DNA of 64,000 nt from Nautilus pompilius (GCA_018389105.1 JACATO010000059.1:372001-436000), one strand, 5' to 3'; positions 13,501 to 27,764 are shown, counted from the first letter of the stretch. Numbers and translations are program-made. The notes: generated from the letters alone by a model not told the origin.

Positions 13501-16371
13501 GTAATTAGTTGTAGGTAAAAGACATACTGATGTAAACAGCCGAAGTCTATCAGAAGAACTGAGATAGGATTAATATCCACCTTATAGAGTAAAAAAATAA
13601 ATAAATGTAACAAATATAAGTTTAATTATAGTTATCAGTAATTGTCTGTAGCAGGATTTTGGTTAAGAAAAAATCTGGCAAATGTTAGACTACAAGCAAC
13701 ATTTAAGAGCATTGTGGAAAGTTTTCTGTTTCACCAGCATTATTTGGAACATAAGTTTTTACTTTCACATCGTTTATTATGCTTGATTTCTTTCTTTTAG
13801 ATTTAGCATAATTCATTCTGATTTTTAATTTGCTTAATATAAATGTTATGCTATTTAATGGTTTTTTTTTTCATGTAGAATTTTCTTAAATATAAGTCCA
13901 CTTAAATCAGTCCATCGGACTTATCATTTAATAGTCTTAGTTGTGAAAATCATTTTAAATTCTTTACAAAACTAAGAAACTATTAAAATACTCCATATAC
14001 TTAGAAAGGATCTCTGTATTGCATCAGAGAAAGATAGCACATTCTGCTCACATCAGCTTCAATATCCATTAAGCTCTGAAGTAAAACCACTGCATTATTG
14101 CTTTGCATTATTATAAATATACAGGTGCTTCATTGTTGTGCATATTTAATGTTCAGTTCAACTTAAAAAATGTAAATACCTTGTTATGCAGTTTAAACTG
14201 TTGCTCTAATTAGTACCTGTGAGGTGTATGTGCTTGTATGTATACACACAAAGAAAAGAAAATTGGCTGTAGACAATAGTACTTAGATTCCACATTTAAA
14301 TAAAAAATCAAAATCAATAATTAATGTCTACTTTTTGAGACTGGTTTCAAGCAATTAGAAAATTTGAATATAGTTCAGAAACTATGCTTTTTTTTTTCCT
14401 TATAACATTTCCATTTTAAGAGAGACAATATTGAGGATTTGTATACATTTATTGTTTGAATTTTTGCTTGAATTTGCATTCAGTGAAAACCCTGGCAACT
14501 AGAAGAATTTTTTTGCCATGATATAGCCTGCATGTGGGAGCTGCCAGTCTCTAAGAAACCCGGTTCTTCTTGGCCTGTTCTTACCTGGTGGTGGCTACTT
14601 TCAATTTCCATTGTTAGCAGCTTTTTAAAGCTAACACACCCAGTGAATAGTTTTAATTTTTTTTTTTTCTGTTCTTTTCAGAATTCTTGGTTACTGATCA
14701 CCCAGCGTGATGGTTTGCTTTGGAATTTCTTGATCTGTCAGGTAGTGATTGTAGCCAAGATCATTCATTAGCCATCACCATTTGCTCTGTGCAAGCCAGA
14801 GTTCTTTCTTTCTAGTATTCATTCATTCATTTAACAGAGTTCACTCAGCATTTGAATATACTTATGCTTTAAGATTGACCAATTTCATGTAGCCTTTTTT
14901 CCATCTTTAAAAAGGGCAGGATACATACAGTACTGCAGACCATGATTTGTTAAGTGACAAAAATTAATGTCAGTATGATTCAAACAAAAATTTCAGAATT
15001 ATGAGATAAGCTGGTAGGCAAAAATTAGAGAAAGTTGGTATTCTTTGACTACCTTCAACCTTATGAAAGTTATTACACCTCTAATGTACTTTTAAATTGT
15101 GTATTACTTAGTAAAATAGAATACATAATGTAGATCTTTATCTACAAGTTCTGTTGACACTAAGCCTGTGTATAGTGTGGTGTCAGCTTCATTTGTATCT
15201 ACTGCCTATTTTTCAGAAGTGGTTTTAGATGATAATTTCCCTGCTTGTCTCCTTGGTAACGAGTAAAGTTTATCAGTGATGCCAATAGTTCCCCGTTCTT
15301 TGTCCATCCAGTGTTCCAATGGTCTTATACTGTAGCTAGATTTCCAAATTCTACGTGCATTCCCGCTTTTAATTTTAGTCTGTTTCGTTTGTGTGTTCAG
15401 GTGTTTTGTTGCTAAGCAGTTCTCTGTGTTAGTCTGTCGGTAAAGAGATTTTATAGTAGAACATTCTTTTTAATGATTTCTGCTTATCCTTCTAGTGTAA
15501 AGACACTTTGTTCTAGCAGTTTCTTTCCACTGATCTCTTTCTGGCTATCTTGTTTTTCCCCCCCACCTTCTCTTAGATGTCTAAGTCTATTATTAGCTGG
15601 ATGGATTTCCTCTTTTTTTTTCATTTTTCTCATACATCATAGCAAAAACTCTTCAGTAGTACCAGTTCCTGCTTGCGTGTGTACTACTTCCCTGCCAGGC
15701 ATGATGTCTGCTTAACATGAACCTAGAATTGATGATAGGTTGTGGAAGTATTATGGCAGTATGAAAATCAAATGGTACAGTGAGATGCTCTGGTTTTTTT
15801 CAATCTGTTTATCATCAAAAAGTTAAACCTCATTGAAACTCAAAGTGGATGAAATAGCCACCTTGGTCAGTCATATTGGCTTAGATTTCTACAATTCTTT
15901 ATACTTTTCAAATCTGGAATGCTTACATATCTATTGTTTATAATACTTACAAAATATTTACTACTGTTGATATTTCTTTTATTTTGCACTCTATTATATA
16001 TTATTATAGACAAAGTAGACGAAAAAGCTTCTTTCTTTTACCCTTTGAGGAGTATGCTTTTATAGTTATGGAGAGTAATCCTGTAAATGTATGTTTCCAA
16101 GCTTTCGTGGGTTGTTGGACATCTGGTGGTGAATTAGAAGGCAAAAGGGGTGAGAGGTATAGAGCCTGGTGACCATGAACCACTTTACAATTTGCCAGTT
16201 CACATCTCTCATGTTAATATATTTGTCTAGGTTTTATTCAAATTCTCCTGTTACTGTCTTTAGTTTCTATGGAAATTTTACCTGTCTCTTTTGAAATCCA
16301 GTTTTGAACATTGTATTATTGATTTCAATGTTTGTTTCTGCAGCTGCTCACTTTCTACATAAAATATTTTT

Positions 16372-16393
16372 TCTCTCTCTCTCTCTCTCTCTC
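16372..16393. repeat. (CT)n microsatellite
   Basis: Eleven tandem CT units lie inside the long probable first intron of the Kelch gene. Confidence 0.9.
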
Positions 16394-17631
16394 CTTCATA
16401 GTAGATGGCATTTGCCTCTTTTACAGGTAAGACTGTCCTAATGATCAAATGTTAATGTATGAATAAGGAAATCTTAAACAGTCCATCTATACAGGAATTC
16501 TCACATTACATTGTAACTGGAATTCTTCAAAACAAGTTTGCACAAGATGGCAGGAATTTTTTCAAAGTCATTAGGTTGCTGATAAAATAGAAGATAAAAT
16601 GTTTTTATTTCTCTCATATCTCTGGGTAGCCTGAATGATTATCACAGCACAAACGTTATTTTGGTGGTTGCTCTAAAATATGCATGCTTTGTCATCATCA
16701 CATCTATTAATCACACAATCAACAGCATGTGATAGTTAATCATAAAATAATGAGTAGTGTTAAGAATCATTGTAATATAAAGAGACAGAAGCTCCCAATA
16801 ATTTTTCTATTAAACATGATGGCCTTAATTTTTTATCACTAATTATCAAATCTGCATATAAAAGCTACAAAAATGTTTAAAGTAAATAGTATAAGGAAAT
16901 GAAATGGGTAATTTGTATTGTAAGCTAGTGTCCAGCTGAGAGGAGTCAATAATGACAGACATTATTAAGTTTAACTACAACTCAAAACAGTTAATTAACA
17001 TCTCATGTACAGGTCATCTGGGTTTCCTTAAACGATTTCTAAAAATTAAATTTTCTTTAATTTTTGCATGAAAACAAATTAAACTGCTTTACTATCATAT
17101 AACATTACAAGATGATTTTATAAATGACTGTTTTAAAGAGAATGCAGATTTGCTTTAGGCTGAATGACAAGGAATGCAATGTTTTAAGGTAGTTTTGTTA
17201 CCATTGAGAGGGACAGCAAGTAATGATTGCTACTGGTGTGTAAACATCAATAAGCCATCTGTATTGTGCCTTGGTCAGAATTTGTTGCAGTTTTTTTCAG
17301 TCAGAAGCATCATCTGTAGTGTGAGCAAGCAAAGCAGTAGCTGCTTGATTACATTGATTATGCTTCTGTATATCCTCTTTTTCTAGTGGAGAATTCTGTC
17401 TAGGATGACAATTGTACTGAAAGATTTCATTGTTCTGGGGAAACTTGTTCCAACATTCAATGATCAATTTAGATAATGCATTAACCAGTAAGTCCTAATG
17501 TGTAAAGGAATATGTATTTATGGACCTTTCAGAAACTGTGTGTTTAGAAAAGGCTAATTTGTTATGAGCACTAAGTTCTCTGGCTAAGACCAAGACACAC
17601 ACTGGTCCCTGATCAGGCTGGCTTTCTTGCC

Positions 17632-17887
17632 CTAGGGGTTAGGGTTTTGTTGGATTGGCATTGTCGATTCGATGGATCCGACTGCCTGAGGGCTTGTATT
17701 GCAGGCTCTCTAGCTGGGGGGAATGATCACCAGCATAATCCTTGATTTCCAGTTGGGATCATGATACTTCATGCATCTGGCATCACTTGGGGCTTATGTC
17801 TCACCCTCAAAATCCAGAGCAGTTTTCACTTTACCCAATCCCTTCTCAAAAGAGCTGCATGTGCATATCCCTAACCCTAACCCCTAG
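17632..17887. repeat. Inverted repeat with telomere-like arms
   Basis: The left arm CTAGGGGTTAGGGTT (17632-17646) is the exact reverse complement of the right arm AACCCTAACCCCTAG (17873-17887), with 226 bp between. The right arm is extended outward by another CCCT, giving two TTAGGG-type units. The enclosed sequence has no recognisable gene. It could be a small foldback element or a captured telomere-like seed. Confidence 0.6.
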
Positions 17888-19559
17888 ACTTTTACTTACA
17901 CACACCACTACAAAAATGCTTTTGACAAACATCAGTATTTTTATTGATTTTAATGCCTGGATTTTTTTTTTTTTTTTTTCCACTTCATTCAAGCATTGGA
18001 ATACTTGATATATCTACAAATATCCAGACAACCTTAGGAAAGCCTTTCTTTTTAAGGGTTTTACTGTATCATTTGTGCTTTCTCTAAGGTTCGTTTCATT
18101 GATTTCTCTTTAACAGGTGTTAAAATCAATTTATGTCTGCTCACAGCACCCACCAGCAGCAGCAGCAGCATTGAAGAGCTAGCTGGTGTTGGGCCACCAG
18201 GCAGCTGTTAATAAGACGATAATTTTGGGGTTATTTCACACGCGACTGCTTTCATAAGACCGCCGCTGATATACAAGTCACACAAAGTTATTCCACAAAG
18301 AGACAGTTTCAAAAGACCTCTAATTTCTCTTCATTTATACTAAATCGTCCATGTTTCCTACATAAGCCGTTTGATCGGATAAAAGTCGAGCAGCACAAGA
18401 TTTTTTAAACTTGCTGTCCTATCAACAAAGAAGAAAAGATAGTGATGCATGGAGTTAGGGTCATAGTTTTCACTGTAACTCCTGTAGTCTGGCAAAAATT
18501 AAAAAAATCTTTTGAAAAATTGTTTGTTTTTTTCCTAGATGACATAAGAATAAAGAAGTTGGCTATTAATTATGTGACCCTTATAAATCTTCACAAGATA
18601 AACTAAAGCAATCTCTTTGTGCCGCTGTGCTTCTAAGACCCGATATTGCGACATTCCATCATCTGTAATTGTTTCTCTATTCTATTAAACATTAAACACC
18701 ACATTTGCTAAGCCTAATTAGAGCCTTGAAAGAATTGACAAGGATAGTTTTATAGTTTTTTTTTTGACAAGAATCATTATTAGAGTGTAGCAGAAACGCA
18801 TTGCTCACTGTACGATATATATTACGCTCCATAATAACAAAGTCAGGTGAAGTCTTAAGGTGCAGGTCCTTTTGAGCAGTAAACAAATATTTCACTTACA
18901 ATTAGGAAAACACTACTGCTGGTGGATTCTTTTACCAGTTGCCCCCCTCCGCCAAACAAAATCTTTAATGTAAATGCCGCAGATTTGCAGATTTAAACAG
19001 CTGAAAAAATAAGCTGATAAAAATCCATTGTATCTTGGCTTAAGTAAAGTTGTACACCCCTTGTTAGGTTTTATCAGGGTTTTGTAGGCAAGTTTAACTG
19101 GTGTCAGTTACATAAATAGGCAATTACAAATGACTTAAGTGATAAAGGGGTCATTAATAGTGTTTGAAAATCAACCAATTTGTGGGTAGAAGTTTGCACA
19201 CTTCGGATGCTGATGTAGGCCAGCAAATAGCATCATTACTTTTGCATTGCATTCTCTTTGTTGTTAGAGGCTCCTGCGGGGTGCCTAAAGCTCTCTGGCC
19301 TACCCATTGACCTAGAAGGTTTTCTGGTTTGATGGACATTGTTTTCTATAATATGTTTTGTATGAAGTATAAAACGAGAAATATCAAGTAAATATTACAT
19401 TTTGTATTGTATTTTAGAAATCATTTAGACAAAGTTCAGTAATTCTGATATTTGTATAGTGACCATTACAAAATATTTGACAATGTATCAAGTGCAAAAA
19501 ATGGACCATTTGAAATATATAGAAGACAATTTATTCCTTAGCCAATGTTAACATGAATG

Positions 19560-20200
19560 ATATGAATGATGTATTCTCTGGAGTAGAATGTTATATGATC
19601 AGCACAATCATTATTGGGTGTGACATATTTCAGGAGGCTAATATGTACATGATTGTAATGAAGATGTCCCAGAGATCAACAGGTGAAGGATCCAGAGATA
19701 CAGCTGCCAGGTCAATGTAGTGATGATCTTGGATCTAAGGAAGGCAGTTACAACTTTAGCCTAATGTGACCTGGCATTGTCATTTTGGAACATAAATCAT
19801 TGCCAGTTATTGATGATGAGACAAGTTTCATAATCTTATCCAGGTAACTCTGACTACTATGGTAACCTTGAACAATCACCTGGAAAATCTTTTCTTCCAG
19901 CCATGAATCTTGAACAACATTGGCAGAAACATATCACCCTCCCTTTATGTCACCATGCAAGTAACCACTCATCAGGGGATTCCAAATTAAACTAACTTTC
20001 ATCGAATGGCATCACTTTTGCCATTAGACCTTTGCTTAACGGTGATTGGAGACTAACAAATGGGCATCTGTTGCATAATACTACATGAAGAAGTCAGTTT
20101 CTGATAGTTTGGTTGGATACCCAAATTGTTCTGACTGTCAGAAAGCATTGTTGGATCTGGAGAATGGCAACTATTCATTAATATCAATCTATAGGTAGCA
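19560..20200 (-). pseudogene. Relic Tc1-like transposase
   Basis: Minus-strand conceptual reading gives pieces in the order of a Tc1 transposase: a segment near 19990 where GWL/GYLHGDIKGG resembles the region after the first catalytic Asp, an asparagine-rich NDNAR-like stretch near 19780-19800 equivalent to the second catalytic region, then the KVVTAF-IITTLTW order leading to a degraded SPDLNP region near 19690. Every frame is broken by stops. Ends and target duplication were not found. Identification rests on order and spacing, not on one strong motif. Confidence 0.5.
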
Positions 20201-21699
20201 ATTATACATGGAAATCTGTAGCAACTTCAACCTTTCTAGCACCAGATGACCTGCTTGAAAAATTTTCTGATCACTTGACAAGGGGGTTTATTGTACAGCT
20301 GATGCCAGCTTTATTGTACCCATATTTTAATACCCATAAACAAGCATGCATTTCATCATCACAATTTTACATATCATGCAGTATTTTTTAATAGGGAAAC
20401 TCATGTGCTGTCAGTGTATGTTAGATTTTAGGCTTATGAAGTACTACCTGATGGTAATTTAAATTCAAATCATTTGTAATAATTTGATAAAATTTATCCT
20501 AAAATCCAACACCCCAAATTGTGAGTTGAAATTTATACTTTATTACTATAGATTTTTGTTTTATTTTGTTTTTAATTTTAATTATTTAATTGCAATTAGA
20601 TTTGTTATTTGGCTCACACTTATACTGTTAGATTTCACAACATGCATTAATATTTTTTAAACATTTAACAGTATTTACTTTTATCTTTTTAAAAAAAAAT
20701 AAGTGAAATTACAATTTATATTGTTCCACAATATAGAATAGATTAGAACTCCAACTTAGAGAGAGAGAGAGAGAGCACAGACACACTATTAGCTAGCTCA
20801 CAATGGATATGTTACCTGGTTCCTAGGCACACTCAGGTATTATGTATGACAACTAAAACTGGAATGTCTAAATCTGTTAGATTGGTGCTACAGAAAAACA
20901 GAACAAATCAATTATAGAAAGACTTCAGAAAAACAGTTTCAAATTTTAAATTTTAAAAGGGAATATACAAATGCTTATTATTATTATCTTTAATTAGTTA
21001 ATCAGTTAACTTTTGATGCGTGTTGTAAAACAATGTCAGACTCATGCAGAATTGGACATTTTCATGTGCCAAGTTCTGACTGTGACATTTCCCTTTCTTT
21101 TTTTTTTAGAATTCTATTCTCATCTCCTTTTCTTAGGAAAATGGTATCTTTAAATTGAATCTCTTTTTAAAATATAATGTCATATCATTAGATCTGTTAA
21201 AGTCTTGAAAAATTATTTTTCAGTGGTGAAGAGAGAAGAAATGAGGTTGCTTCACACGTATCCATCTATCTATCCACTGATGCTTTTTCCAGAAATGATT
21301 TAGTGGTCATCCCTAATATTTCAGTTTTTTAAAAAATTTTTTTCTCTGCTATAAAGTGACAAATACAATAACAGATAACATAAGTATATAACAGCAAAAG
21401 GATCATGGCAGTGTGGTCAGCTGATGTAGTTTCTTTGAAAGTCTTTTAGCATAAAGTTAACAAAAATTTTAATATTTATTTGTACTTTACAATTTAAAAT
21501 TTGATAAGCTTTCTTGTGCACAAATATGAAGAAATAAAGAAACTGTGCGTACTTTTGTGATTTCATTATTGAAGCCATATTCTGCTTAGACAGATAGTAG
21601 AGGTGTTTATCAGGTTGGTGGTGATAAGAAAGTGAGAGTTGGTGGGATGCAATGGAATCATTTAGAAGTTCAAGATTTCTTATTTTTCCCCATTCAACT

Positions 21700-21930
21700 A
21701 TGAAGTTGCAGCTTCTTGAAGGAAGATTTGTGAGATGAACTTCCAAAGAACTTCATGATGTTTGCTTTGTGGTCAGAGTTTTGATACAGACTGTGCAGCT
21801 TGTCTTGGAAGAGCACTTGTGAGATGACCTTCCAAGCATCATGCAGGCTGCATGGCTCTATGGGTAGGCTTGTGAAATTAACTCTCTGATATCCTCATGA
21901 TGCTAGATTTGCAGTTGGTAGGATATTTGT
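21700..21930. repeat. Degenerate short tandem duplication
   Basis: Three related blocks begin near 21715, 21803 and 21857. Each has a CTTGTGA- or TTTGTGAGATGA-like motif followed by ACTTCC or CTTCCAA and then (A/T)TCATGATG or ATCATGCAGG. The spacing is uneven, about 55-88 bp. No protein or known element was recognised. Confidence 0.4.
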
Positions 21931-22747
21931 CAATGTTCTATTTCATTCAAATAATGATAAACTAATACCAGAGTGGGAGTTAGCAGGTCAAAGATGAATA
22001 TTGGACAATGAGGACACTACACAGGTTCTGCTAATCAAGTTGTCAGTAACATATCTTTTGACATTTGCAAGAGGAAATTGTCAATGAGTAGGGATACCTT
22101 CACAAATATTGCTTTATTTTAAGATGTTATCACCACCATAATTACAGATATGTCCAGCCATATGAATCAGTGTTGGATTTACTGTTAAACATCTTTTTTG
22201 TTTTCGTTTGGAATCTATTTTGAAGATGTAGAAACTAGATAAGCCAGTGGTGTTTGCTGATACCATGACCCTGAAATGACTGACAAGCTGATTGCTCTTG
22301 TACACCACAATTTATTTGCTTTAAACCTGGTACTGTCATTACTATGGTTTCAGTTTATTGTATCGTCATGTCATTTGAATAAGAAACAAAATCTGCAGTT
22401 CATGATTTACTCCCAGATTTTTAGTATAACATCCTACATAATGTCATGCTAACACATGAAAATTATATGATTATAGCAACATAATATCTGGGTAACTAAC
22501 CTTATTTGTGCAGCATTTTTCTGGAAGTGCACCCTGAATTATATTACCAGTTTCTTTGTGCCCTTATGGAAATCAGCAGCTTGTTGGAGATTTTTAGTTT
22601 TGCAACAACTAAAAATAAAAACAACAACAGTTGTTTTCAAGAATATTTGAGTATATAGCAATGAAGTCTGCCAACTTCTTATGAAATGACATTGTGAAAC
22701 ATTTTGCATGGATTTTTTCTTTTATTTGAGTTTAGTTAGCAGAAGAG

Positions 22748-22873
22748 ATGAGTGACGGCCAAAAGTTCAAAGCTGTTGGATATGGAGACATGGTCATTAA
22801 GAACCTCAGTGTGCTGCGAAACAACAGTGAGCTGTGCGACTTTAAAGTGTCAGCAGAGGGCAAGGTGTTTGAG
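22748..22873 (+). CDS. Kelch gene, first coding exon
   Basis: It has 42 codons from ATG at 22748 ([15 protein letters not shown]...) to GTGTTTGAG, then the donor GTAAGAGG at 22874. The start is the first ATG after either candidate acceptor (22735 or 22742) and has a purine at -3. It encodes the first half of the BTB domain, up to FE, which is completed by V-H-K-A from the next exon. Confidence 0.93.
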
Positions 22874-25787
22874 GTAAGAGGGCTCAGTAGTTGTGGTGCT
22901 TGTCCAGTAGAGTGTGGACTGCAACATGCTCTTGTAAGAACACTGTTTTGTTAATGAATCTGATAAGTGTTCACTTGTGTTTTATCAAATATCTAAGTTT
23001 GGCTAGGTTATGTTTGCTTGTGGAGTGTTACTGCAAATAACTAGAGAAATTATTCTAACAGTATTTTACATTTTAAATAACATAGATATTTTAAAAATTT
23101 CTTTCAATAATTGACAAATTGATTTTTAATTCAAGCAAATGCAAATTTTCTCTCAGTCTTTTAATTCAGCAGAACCAAAATTACTAAAATTCTTTTTCCT
23201 TATTAATGAAAAAGAAAACTAAATTCAGAAACAGTTGTTCATTAACTTACTAAAAGTACGTAGGAAGAGGAGGTTATTTTAGACAACTTGGGAATACAAA
23301 AATAAATGACTGACTGACAGCAGTTTTGATTTAGGAAAGTATGGCTTGTTAATGGTTGTATTTAATTTATTAATTACTGGCAACATTTAGCAAGAAAATA
23401 GCCATAGGAATGGTTACGGAAAAATTCTTGCTGAAAAATAATTTGAAAAAAAAAATCATATGGAACTAGAATTTGTGGTAGCCATCCAGTTTTGGCATGC
23501 CTCTTGTGAAAAGTACCGATTAGATCATTTATATTTAACAAAGATTTGTAGTACATTAATACCTGCAACTTTTAATCTCCAGCTAATAACAAGAAATATG
23601 GCAAACATGAATGGCAGTCCTATATTTGGTAAAATAACTACACAATTCTCAGCCACAAGTAGAGTTTAAATATATTCCATTAAACTTGACTGAAAATGGA
23701 AACTGGATTTTTTTTTGTGTTTTTGAGGATTCAGGTATCAGCTGATGATTTTTTAACAAAAATACAAATGACTGATTTCAAACAGTCTTATCTTCATTTA
23801 TGTAAATTTTGTCGTCTACACGGTTCTCTTTTACTCGTCTCTTTTATATAATGTATAAACAAACCAGAATATGTATTAAACAACTTACGCATTAAACGTT
23901 TTTCTGTAGATATTTTGGATGAATTGCATTTTAAAATTTTCATTGGCATATATTATTTTGAAGAAATTTTGAGGAAACCTGTCTCCAAACAACCATTGCC
24001 AGAGATTTTTCCATCTTTGGTGTTCATACTGACCCTGCTCTGGCATGGCATGTTTGCACATCTGTACCTAAAGGTAAGAGCATAAGGGTAATGCGATGAT
24101 AGGACAACCTGGGTTTATAGAAAAATAATGTGTATTTGATGTTTCTTTTTTTTGCCAGGTACACAAAGCTCTCCTAGCTGCCACAAGCGATTATTTCCGT
24201 GTTATGTTTCGAGGTATGATGGCGGAGAGCAAGCAGGACACAGTTGACCTCAAAGGGGTCACTGCAGATGGCCTACAGCAACTAATTGATTTTGTTTACA
24301 GTGGAGAAATGGCTTTGCATTATGACAACCTGACAGAGATAATTAACACAGCCAGTCATCTGCAAGTTTCATGTGCTTTAGAACTGTGTAGCAACTATAT
24401 AAAATCACTGATGACATTTGATAATGCAGAGGATTTTCTAAATATTGCAGATACTTATTCTCTCGACAAAGTACTGGCTTATTGGGATGAAATGATCCTC
24501 TCAAATTTTTGTGAATTTAGTCAAACTCAAGGATTTCTCAAACTGAATGCAGAAACTTTGGTGAAATACATTTCATCAAATTCATTATGGATGACCAGTG
24601 AATGCAAGTTGTTTCACTGTTTGGAGAAATGGTTTCGATACAATCCTTCTCGATGTGCTAATGATGGAGCATTGTTGCTGAGCCATGTGCGGTTTCCATT
24701 AATGTCACTAGTTGAATTAACATCACTCAAAGAGAGCGAGACAATAAAGCAAAGTTCAGTGGGGATGCAGTATATTGCAAAGGGATTTCAGTTTCTTGTT
24801 GACAGTAAACAAGGTCATCCTGTAATAGAGGAAGCGTCAACTATCCGATCCGATTGTCCATGCCTTGTTTTAGTTCATCTTGGAACTTCTTATATGCCAT
24901 TTCAAGTTACAGCTTATAGCCCTGAAACTACAAAATTCTACCGTCTCTTTTCTGATGTCAATGGAAGCCGTGACTGTCGAATTGCTGTTGTTGATAATTT
25001 TGCATACATTTGCCGGGTGGTTGATTTTGGTGGGGGCACGCTGATGAGTTCTCTGTTTCGGTTTGATCCTCGTCATTTGGTTGGACAGGAACTCCATCCC
25101 ATGAAACAACTTCGACTGGATTTTGCATTAGTAGCACATGATTGTTGTTTGTATGTCTTTGGGGGTTCAACAGAGCAGTTTTCAATTCTGGATTCTGTGG
25201 AGTGTTACAATGTGACACTGAACATGTGGGAGGAGGTGGCAAGTCTGCCATCTCCAGTTCATTCCCTTGCTGCCATAGTCTATGAAAACACCATTTACCT
25301 GTCTGGTGGAGTGTCAGGTCAGGACCGGCAAGCGACAAACAGTTTCCTGTTCTTTAACCCGGCCTCAAGAAGGTATGAAGCTAAGCCTGGACTGTTCTAC
25401 GCAAGGCGGTTACATGATATGGTTGCTCTAGATGACCAGATTTTTGTACTTGGTGGGATCCCAAGACAAGGCGTACCTCTGCATGGCCAGATTCCTATTG
25501 AGTATTTTAACTTGACCTCTGGTCAGTGGACAATGCTGGCCTCATCCACACTAAGCGGTCGCTCTGTTGGTCATTACATCTATTTTCAGGGACAGATTTT
25601 GTGTCTGGGTCATGAGCATCATAACGCCACAGAAGATGAAATATGGATTTATGACAGACAGCAAGACGGTTGGTCAAAGTATGCAAAAGCACCACAACGG
25701 ATGAGTTTGACCACAGCTGTCGTAATAAAGATGTTTGTTAATTTTCATGAGGATAAAGTCTCCAAAATGTGTTTAAAGGAAAAATGA
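22748..25787 (+). CDS. BTB-BACK-Kelch (KLHL-type) protein, 2 coding exons
   Basis: The spliced coding sequence is 22748-22873 joined to 24159-25787, 584 aa, with both splice sites in phase 0. The N-terminus (about residues 20-120) is a BTB domain: [20 protein letters not shown] then [20 protein letters not shown] domain (about 125-235) follows, then a C-terminal Kelch propeller with FGG near 376, SGG near 423 and LGG near 473. Family members dimerise through BTB, bind CUL3 through BTB and the 3-box, and present substrates to a RING E3 ligase through the propeller. The last blade has GHE where a GG pair is usual. The layout is closest in my memory to KLHL15/22/26/36-like proteins, but I cannot assign an ortholog. 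The gene converges on RPB1. Confidence 0.95.
24159..25787 (+). CDS. Kelch gene, last coding exon
   Basis: The acceptor is a T-rich tract ending TTTGCCAG at 24158. The exon opens with GTACACAAAGCTCTC, continuing the BTB domain as [13 protein letters not shown]. One uninterrupted frame of 542 codons runs to TGA at 25785-25787 and covers the rest of BTB, BACK and all Kelch repeats. The basic C-terminal tail after the last blade ends SKMCLKEK. Confidence 0.95.
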   Translation, partial: VHKALLAATSDYFRVMFRGMMAESKQDTVDLKGVTADGLQQLIDFVYSGEMALHYDNLTEIINTASHLQVSCALELCSNYIKSLMTFDNAEDFLNIADTYSLDKVLAYWDEMILSNFCEFSQTQGFLKLNAETLVKYISSNSLWMTSECKLFHCLEKWFRYNPSRCANDGALLLSHVRFPLMSLVELTSLKESETIKQSSVGMQYIAKGFQFLVDSKQGHPVIEEASTIRSDCPCLVLVHLGTSYMPFQVTAYSPETTKFYRLFSDVNGSRDCRIAVVDNFAYICRVVDFGGGTLMSSLFRFDPRHLVGQELHPMKQLRLDFALVAHDCCLYVFGGSTEQFSILDSVECYNVTLNMWEEVASLPSPVHSLAAIVYENTIYLSGGVSGQDRQATNSFLFFNPASRRYEAKPGLFYARRLHDMVALDDQIFVLGGIPRQGVPLHGQIPIEYFNLTSGQWTMLASSTLSGRSVGHYIYFQGQILCLGHEHHNATEDEIWIYDRQQDGWSKYAKAPQRMSLTTAVVIKMFVNFHEDKVSKMCLKEK

Positions 25788-27701
25788 GAGGACAAACTAT
25801 ATATATAGAAACAATGTAAAATTATTACCTCAATGGACTTGAATACCTCAATCGTTGATACTCTGAAATTGGCAGGACATTTTTTTTTTTTATTATTACT
25901 TTTATTATTATTTTTTTTTAATTATTTTTGTGTGTTTGCATTATATTCTATTGTACATCAATCCCTATTCCGTATTATTGTATTATTTTAATTATGTGGG
26001 CCATCATATCTTTATATGTTGTTGTTTACTACAACTCCTCATTATGTCTCAGGACTTCTGATACTATTCCAAATTTTGATATATAATTTTAGCTAATCAC
26101 AGAAGGAAAACAAAAGGTTTATCATATCATATTTTCACATCTTTGCATTTTTTTTAAGTTAGTTCAATTGTGTAAGCATTGCCACTGTGTTTACTGTAGT
26201 TGGTGGATCTAATCATCCTTTATCTTTACCTTGAGAATCAGGAGATACTCTGAGGTTCACTGCAAATCAATATATCATTGAACCTTTCTTCTTTTGTTGT
26301 TGTTGTTGTTGTTTGTAAAACATACAACACAGTGGGTTAGTACTGCTGAACACAAAGGTGCTTAATAAGTGCATCGTGGCTACTGTCTGGCAAATTGAAG
26401 AAAGGTGGTGGTAAGCTCATGTATCATTCAGCATTGTTTTTTTTTTTAGTCAAACAAACCTCATTTCTGGCCAGATTTTGGTGACGCTTGTTTGGAGGAG
26501 AAAGTGTGTTCTAATTAAAGTCAGCTCAGCAAGCGCGGTACAGGTTGGAGTCAGGGACTCTACTTTGTGGTCATCTTGAGATTTTTTAACTTACTGGTTT
26601 CTGCTTTTATTGTGGTTATTTTCACCTCTGTTATTTGTGCTATTTGTTAAAAGTGATCAACAGTGTTTGAAGTGCGGGTGAATTTTTGAACAAACATTGT
26701 TCACGATTGTTAATTTTGGACGATCCCTAATAGCCACCTTTTTTTCTTTCCTTTTACCTATCAGGTGGGTGTCATTTGATTTTTTTTGGGTAAGTTAAAT
26801 AATTTTGTCATGTCTAATTTTACCTTTTTTCTTATTAGCTTTATATAGCTGCTTATTTATACACCTCAACATACCTTTCTTAGCTTCAAGACAATGCCAT
26901 GTTTCTACATTTTTGTCAGTTACCTTTGTTTTGTTTTTTTAACCTGACTTTATACTGATTTGGTTAGACATAACAAATACTATATGAAAAGACATTTAAA
27001 TAGAAGAACAAAAGCTTAAAAGAAAAGCTTCCATTATTTTACTTTATCTTTGAATTCTTGCTTTGCTCTGATATTTATGAGGAAATCTCGTAACATTCAG
27101 AGTACTTCATCTTACCAGAAATGGTTGCTGCTTTCTGGAAACTAGTTGGTTAGAAATGAAACAAAAGAAATACAAGCTTAATACAGGTTGGAAATTTCTG
27201 GCTTAAATTGCACAGAAATTTTTTCACAAGTAAATTTCCTATACATTTGTTGGTTTATAGAAGAATACAGATGATTAAATGGTACATGATATTTTTACTT
27301 ACAATGCTTTCACTAATCATAAAGAGTTTGCTTATGGTCCACATGTGCTTTATCAGATTATTACCTGGCCAGTTGTCCACAGAGGTGAGAAGTCAGAATT
27401 ATATGGTGTGAGGGTATGATCAACACTCTTGTTTCTACTCTCAATCTCTTAACACTAAGAAGTTATTAACATGCTGGACCGTGCAATTTTAAACCATTGA
27501 CTCATCTATCGCTTTTATTATAGAAATGTACCAAGTAAATGTGTCATTTAGTACCTGTTTTCATAGCATGAATCACTTGGTTACATACAATGATTAACTT
27601 TTAAAAAATTAACATTTGTATTGAAAGTTTTGTTATAAATACGAAATTAATTGATGTAAAGAAAAATAGGTTTATTCCAATGCTACTGTGTTGTTGTTGT
27701 G

Positions 27702-27764
<63 letters not shown>

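Larger units (their letters stand above)
3867..22735 (+). other. Probable ~19-kb first intron of the Kelch gene
   Basis: It runs from the donor at 3867 to an acceptor just before the start codon at 22748, either TTTAG at 22735 or GTTAGCAG at 22742. Between them I find no conserved coding exon: only transposon relics, SINE-like copies, simple repeats and AT-rich DNA. The blank stretches 8450-10390, 10570-17630, 17890-19550 and 20210-21690 hold only short chance ORFs, homopolymers and microsatellites such as (TA)n at 11965-11981 and (CAG)n at 18154-18170. Confidence 0.4.
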
